NCBI GenBank assembly: GCA_947503265.1
Contig: CANNDC010000010.1
Span: forward strand, 1 to 64,000
Length of the DNA: 64,000 bases
Source of the DNA: an uncultured Alteromonadaceae bacterium
Lineage (GTDB): Bacteria; Pseudomonadota; Gammaproteobacteria; Enterobacterales; Alteromonadaceae
Reading direction: 5' to 3'
Shown here: piece by piece, positions 48,301 through 57,482 of the stretch
Layout: the number at the start of each line of letters is the position of its first letter
Position numbering within the stretch: position 1 is the first letter of the stretch
Notes under the pieces: model-generated
What the model was told of the DNA's origin: nothing
The model's input: the letters and a program-made list of their open reading frames with translations, nothing else
The model's database searches: none
Made by a program: the position numbers and the translations under genes

Positions 48301-48318
48301 GGGTCTGAATTTTTTCAT
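45316..48318 (-). CDS. TonB-dependent receptor 2
   Basis: This outer-membrane receptor of 1000 residues starts at ATG 48318 (MKKFRPNAIATAILASG signal peptide, ending TFAQE). The plug shows IEVRGFSTSLIKSLNQKR, LPDVSMADALTRLPGISAV and INIRGLSGDF. The barrel ends with FFGLTYSL, so the final residue is Leu rather than the usual Phe. The pullulanase gene follows 71 bases later with no terminator between, so I infer import of the branched maltodextrins released by that enzyme. The operator site lies 119 bases upstream of the start. Confidence 0.9.
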   Translation of the reverse strand: MKKFRPNAIATAILASGLSVASNYTFAQETDNLSADAENDTIEKIEVRGFSTSLIKSLNQKRFSDTVSEQLSADDLGGLPDVSMADALTRLPGISAVRTGGQAAEINIRGLSGDFVFSTLNGREQVSTSGSRSIEFDQYPSELISSAAVYKSPKASLIEGGVAGTVELQTASPLSIDEDYKFSANVRGMYNDRAGEVSDATEFGSRLSFSFQTKFLDDTLGIALGYARLFQPSVSTQFVGLANNRTKNINGVDYNVSEGFEIQHQGGEETRNGYMAVVEWAPTENFILKADAFLSKFDSEEFARGFRVKLEADTASLNNPVILGDSVIGGTISRSRNNATRVELVNDDNQDFDEVASFGINAAWQATDNLSMSFDVSLSTAESDFRNGLLWALVAEDATIADPVFDTNVQISYLLNGLDLPDVGFNQADAFSDLDRVMVSKYGIYPFQNEDEVQAYRFDLKYELDNDFISSIEVGVRYSDREYANDRSVFEYGSDSSFSDLEPPLRLNSDIAQVVNWEGEYSFFPSYLSIDLDKALNAWFPQGIPQPVKTWGVGAAGVLNAPDDVFPRPDTAWSVAESGKVFEDVLSAYMMANIDTEIGGIPVTGNIGVRRVESEQSSTVLERATRTEQMIDDAGNIVSVEVSAPELGAQNITDDAGLVNNFYRPALLTDKYTDYLPSLNLNFKIAESSQLRFAAAKVMGRAPINRLFANARNTVDVVTATRDEDTGEIVLSSPTAKLRGTNTNSPFLRPFYANQYDLSYEQYFEETDGAFVAALFYKDIQSFIEQSTTDPYDFAANGFDVPESVTVVVTDRDGPIFEGGQPLTIEVPTENGPYTQAQNNAEGGYIRGIELSYTQIYSFLPAPFDGLGMNASYSYTESEIQNTLSPNDGIYSTDLPGLSENVATATFFYEYEDFETRLSVRYRDAFVSKQIAVNQQTVNFDSETVVDFQTSYNINDNLGLLFQVNNVTDEPTKSYFGTQSQTGTIQYFGTQYFFGLTYSL

Positions 48319-48793
48319 ATTTTTCCCGTTCCACTTAACATTCTTATAATCCAAGCTGCGTCGTTTCAACAACGAGGGCGCATTATTATTATCCTTTGGC
48401 TAATGTTACACGTGTGTTAACGACTTCCTCAATGCAGTGCATACGTATTCAACGCGTTTAGCAGTAAGAAACAGGCATAAATTGAATAGATTAAGATGAT
48501 TAACAGCTTAGAACGCCGCGCGAGAAAACCGTATTTTGCGGATTTTCACCTCTTTTAGGTGATTTTTTAGGTACTTTTGATATCAAAAACACTTTTTTGC
48601 GATTTGACATTAATTTAGGTGAGATATTGACAGTGTCACTCAATTTGTAAGATTGCAACCCAGCAAAAGGAGTGAAGTGGCGCCTGGCCCATCATTTACA
48701 TGTTAGTAACATTATTTAACTATCGAATGTATTGCCAGCTTCAAAGAATTTCACAGGAAAGCGCTCTGTTGAAATGATGTTAATTCCTCAAGG
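48319..48793. other. Promoter/leader region of receptor 2
   Basis: This non-coding stretch between receptor 2 and the esterase stop codon holds the operator at 48438-48451. A small hairpin CACCTCTTTTAGGTG near 48547-48561, followed by T residues on the plus strand, has no plus-strand gene upstream and is probably incidental. Confidence 0.5.
48438..48451 (-). promoter_or_regulatory. Putative LacI operator, receptor 2-pullulanase operon
   Basis: TGAATACGTATGCA on the minus strand, preceded by T (TTGAAT resembles a -35 box). It is identical to the sites at 28760, 57617 and 58146. Confidence 0.82.
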
Positions 48794-49651
48794 CTATTCT
48801 TCTCTGAATAACCAGAGTACGGAATCAGCAAATTCAGATGCCCAAAACGCCTCATTATGCCCTGCTCCGTCGACCACTCTCGATTTAATGTTTCTAATTG
48901 GATGCCCTGCGTTTTTGGTAATAGATACCATTTTACGCATATCTTTAACTATCTCCCCACCTTCTTCAGTACCTACCAAAAAATCAAGCCTTGCCGAATT
49001 TGGAAGCTGGCTAGATTGAGCAAATTCGAACACGTCTGGTGAATACCAGAACGATGGTGAGAATATCCCCGCTTTAGTAAATATCTCAGGGTGCGAATAA
49101 ATAGCATAAAACGACATTAACCCTCCCATCGAACTTCCCATGATTGCTGTATTAGTAGCATCTGGCTTGGTTCTATATTCAGCGTCAATAAATGGCTTTA
49201 TCACCTCTGTGATAAAGGCTAGGTACTGTTTTCCTTCCGCATTGCCATACTCGGGATGATCCCATGCACTCAACTCTGTGAGACGTTTATCTTGGCCATT
49301 ATCAATGCCGACAACGATAAGTTTGAGTCCATGTGTCTTGGCCAGTTTATTCAGGGTTTCATCAACCTTCCATTCTCCGGCATAGGAGGTCGCATCATCG
49401 AATAAGTTTTGCGCATCGTGCATGTACATAACCGGGTAACGTGACGATTCGTTATCATAGCCAGGTGGAAGGTAAACTCTGATTTTTCTCGTTCTATCTA
49501 ATCCGGGCATTTCAAAAGATTGACTTAGTACAAAGACATTATCTTGTGCACTAGGTGGACGAATTTCTTCTGTCGATTGTTCTGATTTTTCACAGCCACT
49601 GAGTATTCCAACAAGAACAATGAGTATGGCTAGCAGCCTAGGTCTAATCAT
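48794..49651 (-). CDS. Alpha/beta-hydrolase lipoprotein (esterase D/PF00756-like)
   Basis: This 285-residue protein has a lipoprotein signal (lipobox LSGC, Cys20) and an alpha/beta hydrolase fold. The nucleophile Ser is in MGSSMGGLMS (about 171), the catalytic His is in DGAGHNEAFW near the C-terminus, and the stretch RKIRVYLPPGYDNESSRYPVMYMHDAQNLFD is typical of the esterase D/Fes family. Such enzymes often sit in glycan-use loci, where they remove ester groups, though the substrate is not known here. Its start overlaps the amylase stop by eight bases, so it is the last gene of the receptor 3 cluster. Confidence 0.85.
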   Translation of the reverse strand: MIRPRLLAILIVLVGILSGCEKSEQSTEEIRPPSAQDNVFVLSQSFEMPGLDRTRKIRVYLPPGYDNESSRYPVMYMHDAQNLFDDATSYAGEWKVDETLNKLAKTHGLKLIVVGIDNGQDKRLTELSAWDHPEYGNAEGKQYLAFITEVIKPFIDAEYRTKPDATNTAIMGSSMGGLMSFYAIYSHPEIFTKAGIFSPSFWYSPDVFEFAQSSQLPNSARLDFLVGTEEGGEIVKDMRKMVSITKNAGHPIRNIKSRVVDGAGHNEAFWASEFADSVLWLFREE

Positions 49652-51530
49652 GCTTATTAACCTCTAGAATTAGCGATGACTTTGCAGCCAATTTCACGTC
49701 TATTTCCCCGACACCTTCAGAAACCTGCAGAGTATACTGTTCGTCGGTCAATAAATCCTTCACCTGATACACACCATTGCTCCAATTTAATTGCTTTACT
49801 ATATTAGCTGGAATGATCAATGCGTAGGACTTTTCGCGTTGGGCTTCAAAGTTTGTTACGACAATAAGTTGACTATTTTTATGCCATCGAATAAACGAAA
49901 ACTGAGAACGGCTGTAATCAGAATCATTCCAACGGTTTGTTGAGTGAAGGCTCGCGTAATGTCCTTGCATAGACGGATGGGTCGATGAAATAGTTAAAAT
50001 TGCTTTGTAGTACTCTCTTAAAGATAATTCTTGTTGGTTAAGTTTTCCGCCATCAAAGCGCCCTTGATTCATCCAACGTTGATGAGCAGGCACTCCCACA
50101 TAATCAAATATTGAAGTTCGGGAAGGTTTTCCAAACCCTGCATCTTCGCTACCATCCTCCCCAACTTCTTGTCCAAAATACAACATAGTCGGTGATTGAC
50201 TGATGAGCGCCGAAACCACCATTGCAGGGCGTCCCCAGTCGGCGTTTCCAGCAAATTCAGGGCTGGAGATACGCTGTTCGTCGTGATTCTCTAAAAAATG
50301 TAGCATATGTGGAGCGATATCCGATAATCGAGCTTGTATGGCTTCGAGTTCATCGGTGCCGGCTTTTTCTTGCATGACAAGTTTTAAACTGTCATAAAAT
50401 TCAACTTTATCATACAGGTAGTCCATTTTCCCCAGTTGGATATAGTCACGATACTTGTCTGGATCGTAGACTTCGGCGAGGATAAAGGCGTCTGGATTTT
50501 TCATTTTGATAGATGAATTTAAGAAGCTCCAAAATTCGACTGGCACCATTTCCGCCATATCATAACGAAATCCATCCACACCTTTGTCCAACCAATAGTG
50601 AACTATATGCTCGAATTTTTTCCAAGAATCTGGAATTTCTTTTTCTTTCCAAAACTTGAAATGCGCTTCATAGCCGCGCTCTTTGAAATGACTCGGCAAG
50701 CGTTCGAAGTCGTATTCACCATCAGGCCTCACGCCATAGTTTATTTTAACGGTTTCATACCAGTCATTGATGTCTGGTTGTGCTAAACGTGAACCATTCC
50801 CAGTCCATTTAGCCGGTGACTCATCGAATTGGCCATCGGACAAAGGATGTGCTTCGCCTCCCAAAGGCAAGTAGCCATCTTTAGCCTGAGGGACTTTGAA
50901 ATCTTCACCAACTACATAGTAAAAATTATTATTTTTATGGTATTCGACTGACGTGTCATCGGTATGCCCAAAATCCTCAACACCCTCTGGTTTTGACAGA
51001 GATTGATAATTTCGCGCAATATGATTGGGCACTATATCAATGATAACCTTCATTCCTAAATCATGCGTTCTGCGGATCAGCGCTTCAAACTCCGACAAGC
51101 GATTTGCTGGATCTAGCGCTAAGTCGGGATTGACGTTGTAATAGTCTTTAACCGCGTAGGGTGAGCCCGCACGACCTTTAACTACATCTGGATCGTCATT
51201 AGATATACCGAATTCAGAATAATCCTTGATCACCGCATGATGTGGAACACCCGTATACCAAATATGCGTTACCCCCAAATCCTTTATTTCTGATAACGCT
51301 TTGGGAGTAAAGTCGGCGAATTTACCTACGCCGTTTTGTTCAATCGTGCCCCAAGGGTGATTGTTGGTATTGGTATTCCCGAATAATCGAGTAAACACCT
51401 GATAAACCACGGGTTTACCGTCAGCCATTGCTTGAGGAGGAACAGGATTTTCTGAATTGGAGCTGCACGCAAACAACATAACCAAAACTATACAAGATAT
51501 TGCAGAGGACACGAATTTTTTATTTTTCAT
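49644..51530 (-). CDS. GH13 alpha-amylase lipoprotein
   Basis: This 628-residue enzyme has a lipoprotein signal ending LFAC (Cys22). The GH13 barrel shows VIIDIVPNHIARN, the nucleophile Asp in GFRYDMAEM, the acid Glu in FILAEVYD and the third Asp in ENHDEQR. A C-terminal beta domain follows. It would cut alpha-1,4-glucans at the cell envelope. ATG 51530 is used; the TTG two codons upstream has no better support. It overlaps the esterase gene and lies 21 bases after halogenase 3, so it shares a transcript with the two halogenases. Confidence 0.9.
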   Translation of the reverse strand: MKNKKFVSSAISCIVLVMLFACSSNSENPVPPQAMADGKPVVYQVFTRLFGNTNTNNHPWGTIEQNGVGKFADFTPKALSEIKDLGVTHIWYTGVPHHAVIKDYSEFGISNDDPDVVKGRAGSPYAVKDYYNVNPDLALDPANRLSEFEALIRRTHDLGMKVIIDIVPNHIARNYQSLSKPEGVEDFGHTDDTSVEYHKNNNFYYVVGEDFKVPQAKDGYLPLGGEAHPLSDGQFDESPAKWTGNGSRLAQPDINDWYETVKINYGVRPDGEYDFERLPSHFKERGYEAHFKFWKEKEIPDSWKKFEHIVHYWLDKGVDGFRYDMAEMVPVEFWSFLNSSIKMKNPDAFILAEVYDPDKYRDYIQLGKMDYLYDKVEFYDSLKLVMQEKAGTDELEAIQARLSDIAPHMLHFLENHDEQRISSPEFAGNADWGRPAMVVSALISQSPTMLYFGQEVGEDGSEDAGFGKPSRTSIFDYVGVPAHQRWMNQGRFDGGKLNQQELSLREYYKAILTISSTHPSMQGHYASLHSTNRWNDSDYSRSQFSFIRWHKNSQLIVVTNFEAQREKSYALIIPANIVKQLNWSNGVYQVKDLLTDEQYTLQVSEGVGEIDVKLAAKSSLILEVNKHD

Positions 51531-51551
51531 AATCAATTTTACAACTTTAAT

Positions 51552-53045
51552 TTAAAGAGAATCTAAATGATGTTGATGAGAGCGAAAATTCAATGCACAT
51601 TTTCGCAAAAAACTATCTATTTGCTGGTCCTTGAATAAGTCTCCTTTATTTGGTTGGTTGGGAGCTAGTTTAGGAAACGCTCCGTATCCAGCGAATAAAC
51701 AATGCCAAGAGGCGGTATCAAAATGGCTATTCAAATTTTGTCGGTCAATTTCAACCGCTAAATCTTCTCGGGAATACCAGACATGGAGTATTTGCAACAA
51801 GGATTGAGACAGATTTTCATTGTTTCGGTTTGCCAGCCAATATTCACTATCATCACGCGTATTTAACTTGTAATGGGCTACGATATAATCTCTGACTCTC
51901 TCAAATCTTTCTGACAACCTTTGGTTGAATCGAGATCTATTTTTATCGCTAAAACTACCATCCTGAAAATCTGTAATAAACATTTCAATACTAACTTGCA
52001 CCAAATGTAAGGCCGTTGCTTCTAATGGTTCGATAAAGCCTTGAGAGAGTCCTAATGCTAAAACATTTCTATTCCAATGCTCTTTTACCTGCCCTACTCG
52101 CATTTTCAAGTGACGACATTGTACATCGCTGTCGAGCATTCCAAGATGCCGTCTTATTTCGGTTTCTGCCTGGTCTGCATTGATGAAATCGGAACTATAA
52201 ACATAGCCATTCCCTGTGCGCTGCGTCAGTGGGATATTCCAAACCCAGCCGTTAGACAATGCAGTCGCAAGCGTCTCTACTGGCAGTTTTTGCTGCACCG
52301 AAGTAGGCAATACCACGGCTGAATCATTAAATAAGTTGTCTTTGAAGCTTTGGAAAGGTACGCCCAATGTTTTATCAATTAGAACAGAGGCTAAACCAGT
52401 ACAATCGATAAAAAAATCGCCTTTAATTTGTTCTTCGCATTCTGTTACTAAATGAGAAATATCACCATTAGAATGTTTAACAACAGAAGCGACTTTAGCT
52501 TGCTTGTGTTCAACACCGAGTGAGGCCCCATGCTCAGATAAAAACTTGCCTAACAAGTGAGAGTCGAAGTGATATCCATATTCCATTTTAAACGGAAAAT
52601 TTTCCGAGGCTATTGGACCTTTTCCCTGCCGAGCCAAAGCACCATTAATAAAGAAATCTTCGGGCTTGGTGTGGGTGTCTAACCCTAAGCGTCGTGTCCT
52701 GCAATTGACGTAAAACGCTCTTTCGGTAAAGGTATCGGTCTGAGAAACAAAAGGGTGGCTGTAATTCTCTATACCCGAAGCAGGGCTCCAACCGGAAAAC
52801 TTAATATTTAGCTTGTAGGTTGCGTTTGTTCTAGGCATCCATTGCGATTCACTAATATTAAGCATTTCAAAAAAGCGTTTTAGGGTTGGTGTTGATCCCT
52901 CACCCACACCAACTATACCTATCTCAGGAGATTCGACTAACGTAATTCGAACACCCCTCGACGACCAGTGATGTGCAAAGAGGTTGGCCGCCATCCAACC
53001 AGCGGTTCCACCACCTAAAATAACGATATGAAAAGGGTTATCCAC
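51552..53045 (-). CDS. Flavin-dependent tryptophan-halogenase-like protein 3
   Basis: This 497-residue protein is close to halogenase 1. GGGTAGW is at 11-17, the candidate catalytic Lys78 is in TNATYKLNI, the halogenase motif is WVWNIP, and the active-site block is FIEPLEATALHLVQ, again E-A-T-A instead of the E-S-T-G of PrnA. It starts at GTG 53045, four bases after the stop of halogenase 2, so the two are coupled. Having two different subtypes side by side suggests either two substrates or a joint complex. Confidence 0.88.
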   Translation of the reverse strand: MDNPFHIVILGGGTAGWMAANLFAHHWSSRGVRITLVESPEIGIVGVGEGSTPTLKRFFEMLNISESQWMPRTNATYKLNIKFSGWSPASGIENYSHPFVSQTDTFTERAFYVNCRTRRLGLDTHTKPEDFFINGALARQGKGPIASENFPFKMEYGYHFDSHLLGKFLSEHGASLGVEHKQAKVASVVKHSNGDISHLVTECEEQIKGDFFIDCTGLASVLIDKTLGVPFQSFKDNLFNDSAVVLPTSVQQKLPVETLATALSNGWVWNIPLTQRTGNGYVYSSDFINADQAETEIRRHLGMLDSDVQCRHLKMRVGQVKEHWNRNVLALGLSQGFIEPLEATALHLVQVSIEMFITDFQDGSFSDKNRSRFNQRLSERFERVRDYIVAHYKLNTRDDSEYWLANRNNENLSQSLLQILHVWYSREDLAVEIDRQNLNSHFDTASWHCLFAGYGAFPKLAPNQPNKGDLFKDQQIDSFLRKCALNFRSHQHHLDSL

Positions 53046-53048
53046 TAA

Positions 53049-54539
53049 TTAAAGTCCACAAAAGCGAGTTAAAAATTCATCATGACTAGACAATTGTTTT
53101 AATGGCTCATTTTTGATTTGACTGATGTTTTGCATCATTTTTAGAAGGTTTTCCTCACTCATATTGTTCGCTATGGGATGATAGTCTTCGGGTTCTATAC
53201 CTTGGCCGAGCATAACTTGTAGCCACGAACTTTCTAAAAACAAATCATTCTGCTCTCGAAATATTTTTCCTGTTTTTCTGAATAATTCCATTTTATGCGA
53301 AAGGCTCTGCGGTATTTCCATCTCTCGCATGTTACGCCAAAACTGAGTGTCATTTCGCTCATTGAGGTGATAGTGAAGTATTAAGAAATCACGTATTTGA
53401 TCATATTCAATTTCTGATTGTTTGTTGTATTCATCGACATTTGTTTGTTCAATTCCAACATGCGGAAACAAATGCACCAGTCTAACAACAGCCGACTGAA
53501 TTAAATGAATACTGGTTGATTCTAAGGGTTCAAGGAAGCCGCTAGAAAGGCCGACCGCAACCACATTTTTACTCCATTGCTTACGCCTTCTGCCAGTTTT
53601 AAATCGAATTAGTTTTGGATCACCAATGGGGGCTGAATCCAAATTATTCATTAGCGTATCCATGGCTTGGTCGTCACTACAATGAGAACTGCAATAAACA
53701 TGGCCATTACCATTGCGATGTTGCAAAGGTATTCTCCATTGCCAACCCGCATCATGAGCAATTGATCTTGTATAAGGCAGGGTTTCATCAAGTCTTTCTG
53801 AGGGAACAGCGACAGCCCGATCACAAGGTAACCAGTGACTCCAATCGTCGTAGCCAGCGCCTAAAGTTTCTTGTATCAATAAACCTTTGAATCCCGAGCA
53901 ATCAATGAATAAGTCGCCCTCAATTGCTTGTCCATTTTCTAGAACGACTTTTTCGATAAATCCAGATTGCTGATGTTGTACGACCTGATTGATTTTTCCT
54001 TCGGTGCGAACCACCCCTAACTTTTCACAAAACTTACGTAAATAGTTTGCATAGAGCGAAGCATCAAAGTGATATGCATAGGCGAGTTCTAAAATAGGAT
54101 CTTTGGAATTGATATGCGCAAATTTCCCTTCTTTTGCGCACAGATAATTCAAGTCATAATCCCATAGGCTCTCTTTTAAACCGAGGGATTTTGCTCTTTT
54201 CCAAAAGTGATGAAAAGGACAGAACGCCATACTTTTACCGGCGGCGCCAAAGGTATGAAAATACCCTTCCCCTTTAACTCGCCAATTTTCAAACTTGATG
54301 GCGAGCTTCATTGTTGCTTTAGTTTCTTTTAAAAATTCTGCCTCGTTAATCCCTAGTACATTGTTTAACAACCTTATGGGAGGAATAGTCGCCTCTCCAA
54401 CACCGATAGTACCAATTGCATCAGACTCAACTAATTCAATTTCGATTGATGAATCTATGAGCCTTTTGAGTAAAGACGCTGATAACCACCCTGCCGTGCC
54501 ACCACCAACAATTACGACTTTTTTGGTTGCTTTTTTCAT
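53049..54539 (-). CDS. Flavin-dependent tryptophan-halogenase-like protein 2
   Basis: This 496-residue protein comes from a different branch than halogenases 1 and 3. GGGTAGW is at 12-18, the candidate catalytic Lys78 is in TKATMKLAI, the halogenase motif is WQWRIP, and the active-site block is FLEPLESTSIHLIQ (E-S-T-S). Its middle region (FGAAGKSMAFCPFHHFWKR) has no counterpart in the other two. It is cytoplasmic, with no signal peptide. It is the first gene after receptor 3, separated from it by two hairpins that may lower its expression. Confidence 0.88.
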   Translation of the reverse strand: MKKATKKVVIVGGGTAGWLSASLLKRLIDSSIEIELVESDAIGTIGVGEATIPPIRLLNNVLGINEAEFLKETKATMKLAIKFENWRVKGEGYFHTFGAAGKSMAFCPFHHFWKRAKSLGLKESLWDYDLNYLCAKEGKFAHINSKDPILELAYAYHFDASLYANYLRKFCEKLGVVRTEGKINQVVQHQQSGFIEKVVLENGQAIEGDLFIDCSGFKGLLIQETLGAGYDDWSHWLPCDRAVAVPSERLDETLPYTRSIAHDAGWQWRIPLQHRNGNGHVYCSSHCSDDQAMDTLMNNLDSAPIGDPKLIRFKTGRRRKQWSKNVVAVGLSSGFLEPLESTSIHLIQSAVVRLVHLFPHVGIEQTNVDEYNKQSEIEYDQIRDFLILHYHLNERNDTQFWRNMREMEIPQSLSHKMELFRKTGKIFREQNDLFLESSWLQVMLGQGIEPEDYHPIANNMSEENLLKMMQNISQIKNEPLKQLSSHDEFLTRFCGL

Positions 54540-54576
54540 AGTTATTTTTTCACCTACTGGTGTCGGAAGATAGTAA

Positions 54577-54608
54577 AAAACCTCATCAGTATAAACAGAT
54601 GAGGTTTT
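54577..54608 (-). terminator. Terminator-like hairpin before halogenase 2
   Basis: AAAACCTCATC / GATGAGGTTTT form a perfect 11-bp stem with a 10-base loop, and a T-tract follows on the minus strand. It is the second of two hairpins downstream of receptor 3. Confidence 0.8.
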
Positions 54609-54638
54609 GTTTTAAATCTAGTTTCTCATTCGGATTAA

Positions 54639-54672
54639 AAACAGGTGAGCCGTAAAAACGCCCCGCCTGTTC
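54639..54672 (-). terminator. First hairpin after receptor 3
   Basis: On the minus strand ACAGGCG pairs with the downstream CACCTGT (one G-U pair), and TTTTTAAT follows. It starts six bases beyond the receptor stop. Confidence 0.6.
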
Positions 54673-54677
54673 ATTAT

Positions 54678-57482
54678 TTAGAATGAGTAGTTAAAGCCTA
54701 ACAAGTAATTAGAACCAAAGGCTTGATGTTTAGTGATCAATCTTGGATCAGTAGACGAAGTTTGAACCGTATCTTCATCCGTTAGGTTTTGCGCCTGCAA
54801 AGTAACTCGCAAACCTTCTAGTCCATCAATACCAGACTCACTAAAGTCATAACCAATCTGTGCATCCCATAGTTCACCACCTTGGTCCGTTGCATCAGCT
54901 AACGCTAAACTTAACCCACGTTCTTCGGTTAAGAATGAATCACGTTTTGTGCCAGAGAATCGAATCTCGAAACCATTTGATTCGTAAAAAGCAGTGAAAC
55001 TATAGGACTCCTCAGACAAGCCAGGAATTCGCGTATCGTTTGAGCCCGGAGCAGGATCCAAGTCTCCATCTAAGAATGTAGCGCTAAAGAACACACCAAA
55101 TCCGTCTAAGCTATCATGCACGATAGACATAGGTAGACTCGCCTGGAATTCATAGCCCCTTACTGATCCTTCGAAACCATCTAGCACAGAGGAAACACCA
55201 CCTAAGAATGTCTGCGGGGCAGAACCATCTGAAGCTTGGTGCAATGAAGGTATGTATACATCTGAGAAGTCAGCAACAACGCTTGAGTCTCTGTGCCAAT
55301 TTGTTATGTCTTTGTAGAAATAGGAAACAGCAAAGTATCCGTCATCTGCAAAGTAGTTCTCGTAAGCCAGATCCAATTGATTTGCTTCAAGGGGCTTAAG
55401 TTCCGGGTTGCCTGAACTTCCGCCCCAAGGACCGTTTGCCGGGTTCGTACTCATGATTTGGTTGTCATTGAAAGCGAAGTTAGCTTGATTATTCGGACGC
55501 ATGTCATCCATACGCGGGCGACTAATGACTTTAGAAAGACCAAATCGTAAATATTGCCCTTCAAAAATCTCTGCACTTAGATTCAATGATGGCAGCACGT
55601 CAGTGTAATCGGCTCCACCTTCAACGGGAACAGACACAGTAAATCCATCAGCATTAGATGTTGTACTGAAACCGCGCGAGCTTTGATCCGCACTAACAAC
55701 CTGCAAACCAAGATTACCTTTAACAAATACATCGCCGATTTCAGTATCGATATCGAGTTTTGCATACACAGTGGTCAGTTCTTCATCCACTACATAGGTA
55801 TCACCAAGGCGATCGTTTTGAACCAATGTCGCGTCAGTTGCTGTGTAGTAACCGCTATTGAACAATCCTAAACTGTCATATCCTATGACACCGTTGATTC
55901 CAATGAAATCAAGGCTAACAACACCTACAGGTGAAGGAATAGGAGCATCTCCAGGGTAATCAGGTGCGGTCAAATAAGCGCCACCGTTAACCTTTGATTT
56001 GGAACGGTCAGAAAAGTTAATTCCTAGCTCAATATTACTAAAAATTCCCCACTCAACAATGCCTTCAACTTCTATTCGAACACTGTCTAAGTCTTCTTCA
56101 AAAATCGGTTGATTGACGAAGCCATCTTGCGCATCAGAACCTATAATAGGTGCGCCCCATGATTGAGGACCCGCTAATCTGATTAAACTGGCATCGGTCA
56201 AATCAACTGGTGCAATAGTAGAGTGATTTGAGAAAAATGCACCAGTAGACGTCATTTCCCACGCTCTTGCGGTTAGTGGTCGGCCATCAGTTCCAGCACG
56301 ACCAACACCAGAATAGCTTTCAATGTCTGTGATTGTCTTGTCAACTGATCCTGTTGATGCATCAAACGTTGCTGTCCAATCATCGTTGATTTGGTATTCA
56401 ATATTAATACCAAGGGTAGTCAAATCAGCATCTTGTTGGAATGCGTCGTTTCTAACAACTGAATGAAAACCATCATACTGCCCCGAAGTCACCAAGCCAC
56501 TTTCAACGCTATTGATATCGTAATTTGGACCTACGCCCCATTCAGCACCACCTTCTTCAAGGCCACGCTTAACGTCATTTTCTTCAAAATCAATTTTTAA
56601 CGCATCGACTTGAATCATCAAGTTATCAGACGGCGCCCATTGGATAACCGCAGCAATAGATTGTCTTTCTAATAAAGCGGAGCGTGCATAGGAATCATGT
56701 CCACCAAGTACTAGCGTGCCTGCTGGAGCTTGGACTGAGTCAGTGGCTCGTCTATCGTTGTCTGATACAGTTGCATATCCCCAACCTCTGAATTGTTGTT
56801 CCTGACGAGGTGATTCCATTGAAGCAATAGTCAAAGCAACACCTAATGTGTCATCCATAAAGGAATCTACATAGTTAAAAGATAGTCTATGACCGCTGTT
56901 ATCAAAATCAGGGTTAGCTGAATCTTCAGCATTTTTTTCGTAACTGCCATTTAAGGTAATACTACGTTCCATACCAAGGGGCTGAATAGTTTGAAGATCA
57001 ATGCTTCCGCCTATTCCTTGATTTAATAAACCTGCTTCCGTCGTTTTGTATACCAAGATATTAGATACAATTTCTGTTGGGTATAAATCGAATTCAACCC
57101 CACGGTTGTCACCCATACCTAGTAATTCTCGACCGTTTAGCGATGTACCGACGTAGTTTTCGTTAAAACCACGAACTGACAAGCCACTTGTGCGACCATT
57201 GCGACGTTCACCAGCAAGACCAGGAAGGCGAGCCAATGATTCTGCGACACTGGTATCAGGTAACTTACCGATATCTTCGGCTGAAAGTGCTTCAACAATA
57301 GAGGTATTATCCATTTTAATGGCCTGTGCTCTCATCAAGCTGCCTCGAATACCTGTCACTTGAATAATTTCAGTGTCTTCTGCATCAACTTCTTGTGCCA
57401 TTGTAGATGGTGTAACAACACCGAAAGCAAATCCGCTACTGACCAAAGCGGCTTTAATTAGATTGGGCTTAAAATTTTTCAT
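54678..57482 (-). CDS. TonB-dependent receptor 3
   Basis: This outer-membrane receptor of 934 residues starts at ATG 57482 (AGGACAC upstream). The signal peptide ends STMAQ. The plug shows VTGIRGSLMRAQAIK, LPDTSVAESLARLPGLAGE and LSVRGFNENY, and the barrel ends LLGFNYSF with terminal Phe. The gene heads a cluster of two halogenases, an amylase and an esterase on the same strand, with tandem hairpins directly after it. I infer uptake of maltodextrins or of a ligand linked to the halogenases. The operator lies 134 bases upstream. Confidence 0.9.
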   Translation of the reverse strand: MKNFKPNLIKAALVSSGFAFGVVTPSTMAQEVDAEDTEIIQVTGIRGSLMRAQAIKMDNTSIVEALSAEDIGKLPDTSVAESLARLPGLAGERRNGRTSGLSVRGFNENYVGTSLNGRELLGMGDNRGVEFDLYPTEIVSNILVYKTTEAGLLNQGIGGSIDLQTIQPLGMERSITLNGSYEKNAEDSANPDFDNSGHRLSFNYVDSFMDDTLGVALTIASMESPRQEQQFRGWGYATVSDNDRRATDSVQAPAGTLVLGGHDSYARSALLERQSIAAVIQWAPSDNLMIQVDALKIDFEENDVKRGLEEGGAEWGVGPNYDINSVESGLVTSGQYDGFHSVVRNDAFQQDADLTTLGINIEYQINDDWTATFDASTGSVDKTITDIESYSGVGRAGTDGRPLTARAWEMTSTGAFFSNHSTIAPVDLTDASLIRLAGPQSWGAPIIGSDAQDGFVNQPIFEEDLDSVRIEVEGIVEWGIFSNIELGINFSDRSKSKVNGGAYLTAPDYPGDAPIPSPVGVVSLDFIGINGVIGYDSLGLFNSGYYTATDATLVQNDRLGDTYVVDEELTTVYAKLDIDTEIGDVFVKGNLGLQVVSADQSSRGFSTTSNADGFTVSVPVEGGADYTDVLPSLNLSAEIFEGQYLRFGLSKVISRPRMDDMRPNNQANFAFNDNQIMSTNPANGPWGGSSGNPELKPLEANQLDLAYENYFADDGYFAVSYFYKDITNWHRDSSVVADFSDVYIPSLHQASDGSAPQTFLGGVSSVLDGFEGSVRGYEFQASLPMSIVHDSLDGFGVFFSATFLDGDLDPAPGSNDTRIPGLSEESYSFTAFYESNGFEIRFSGTKRDSFLTEERGLSLALADATDQGGELWDAQIGYDFSESGIDGLEGLRVTLQAQNLTDEDTVQTSSTDPRLITKHQAFGSNYLLGFNYSF

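Noticed and set aside
48547..48566. Small hairpin CACCTCTTTTAGGTG followed by T residues
   Set aside because: It would terminate a plus-strand transcript, but no plus-strand gene lies upstream.
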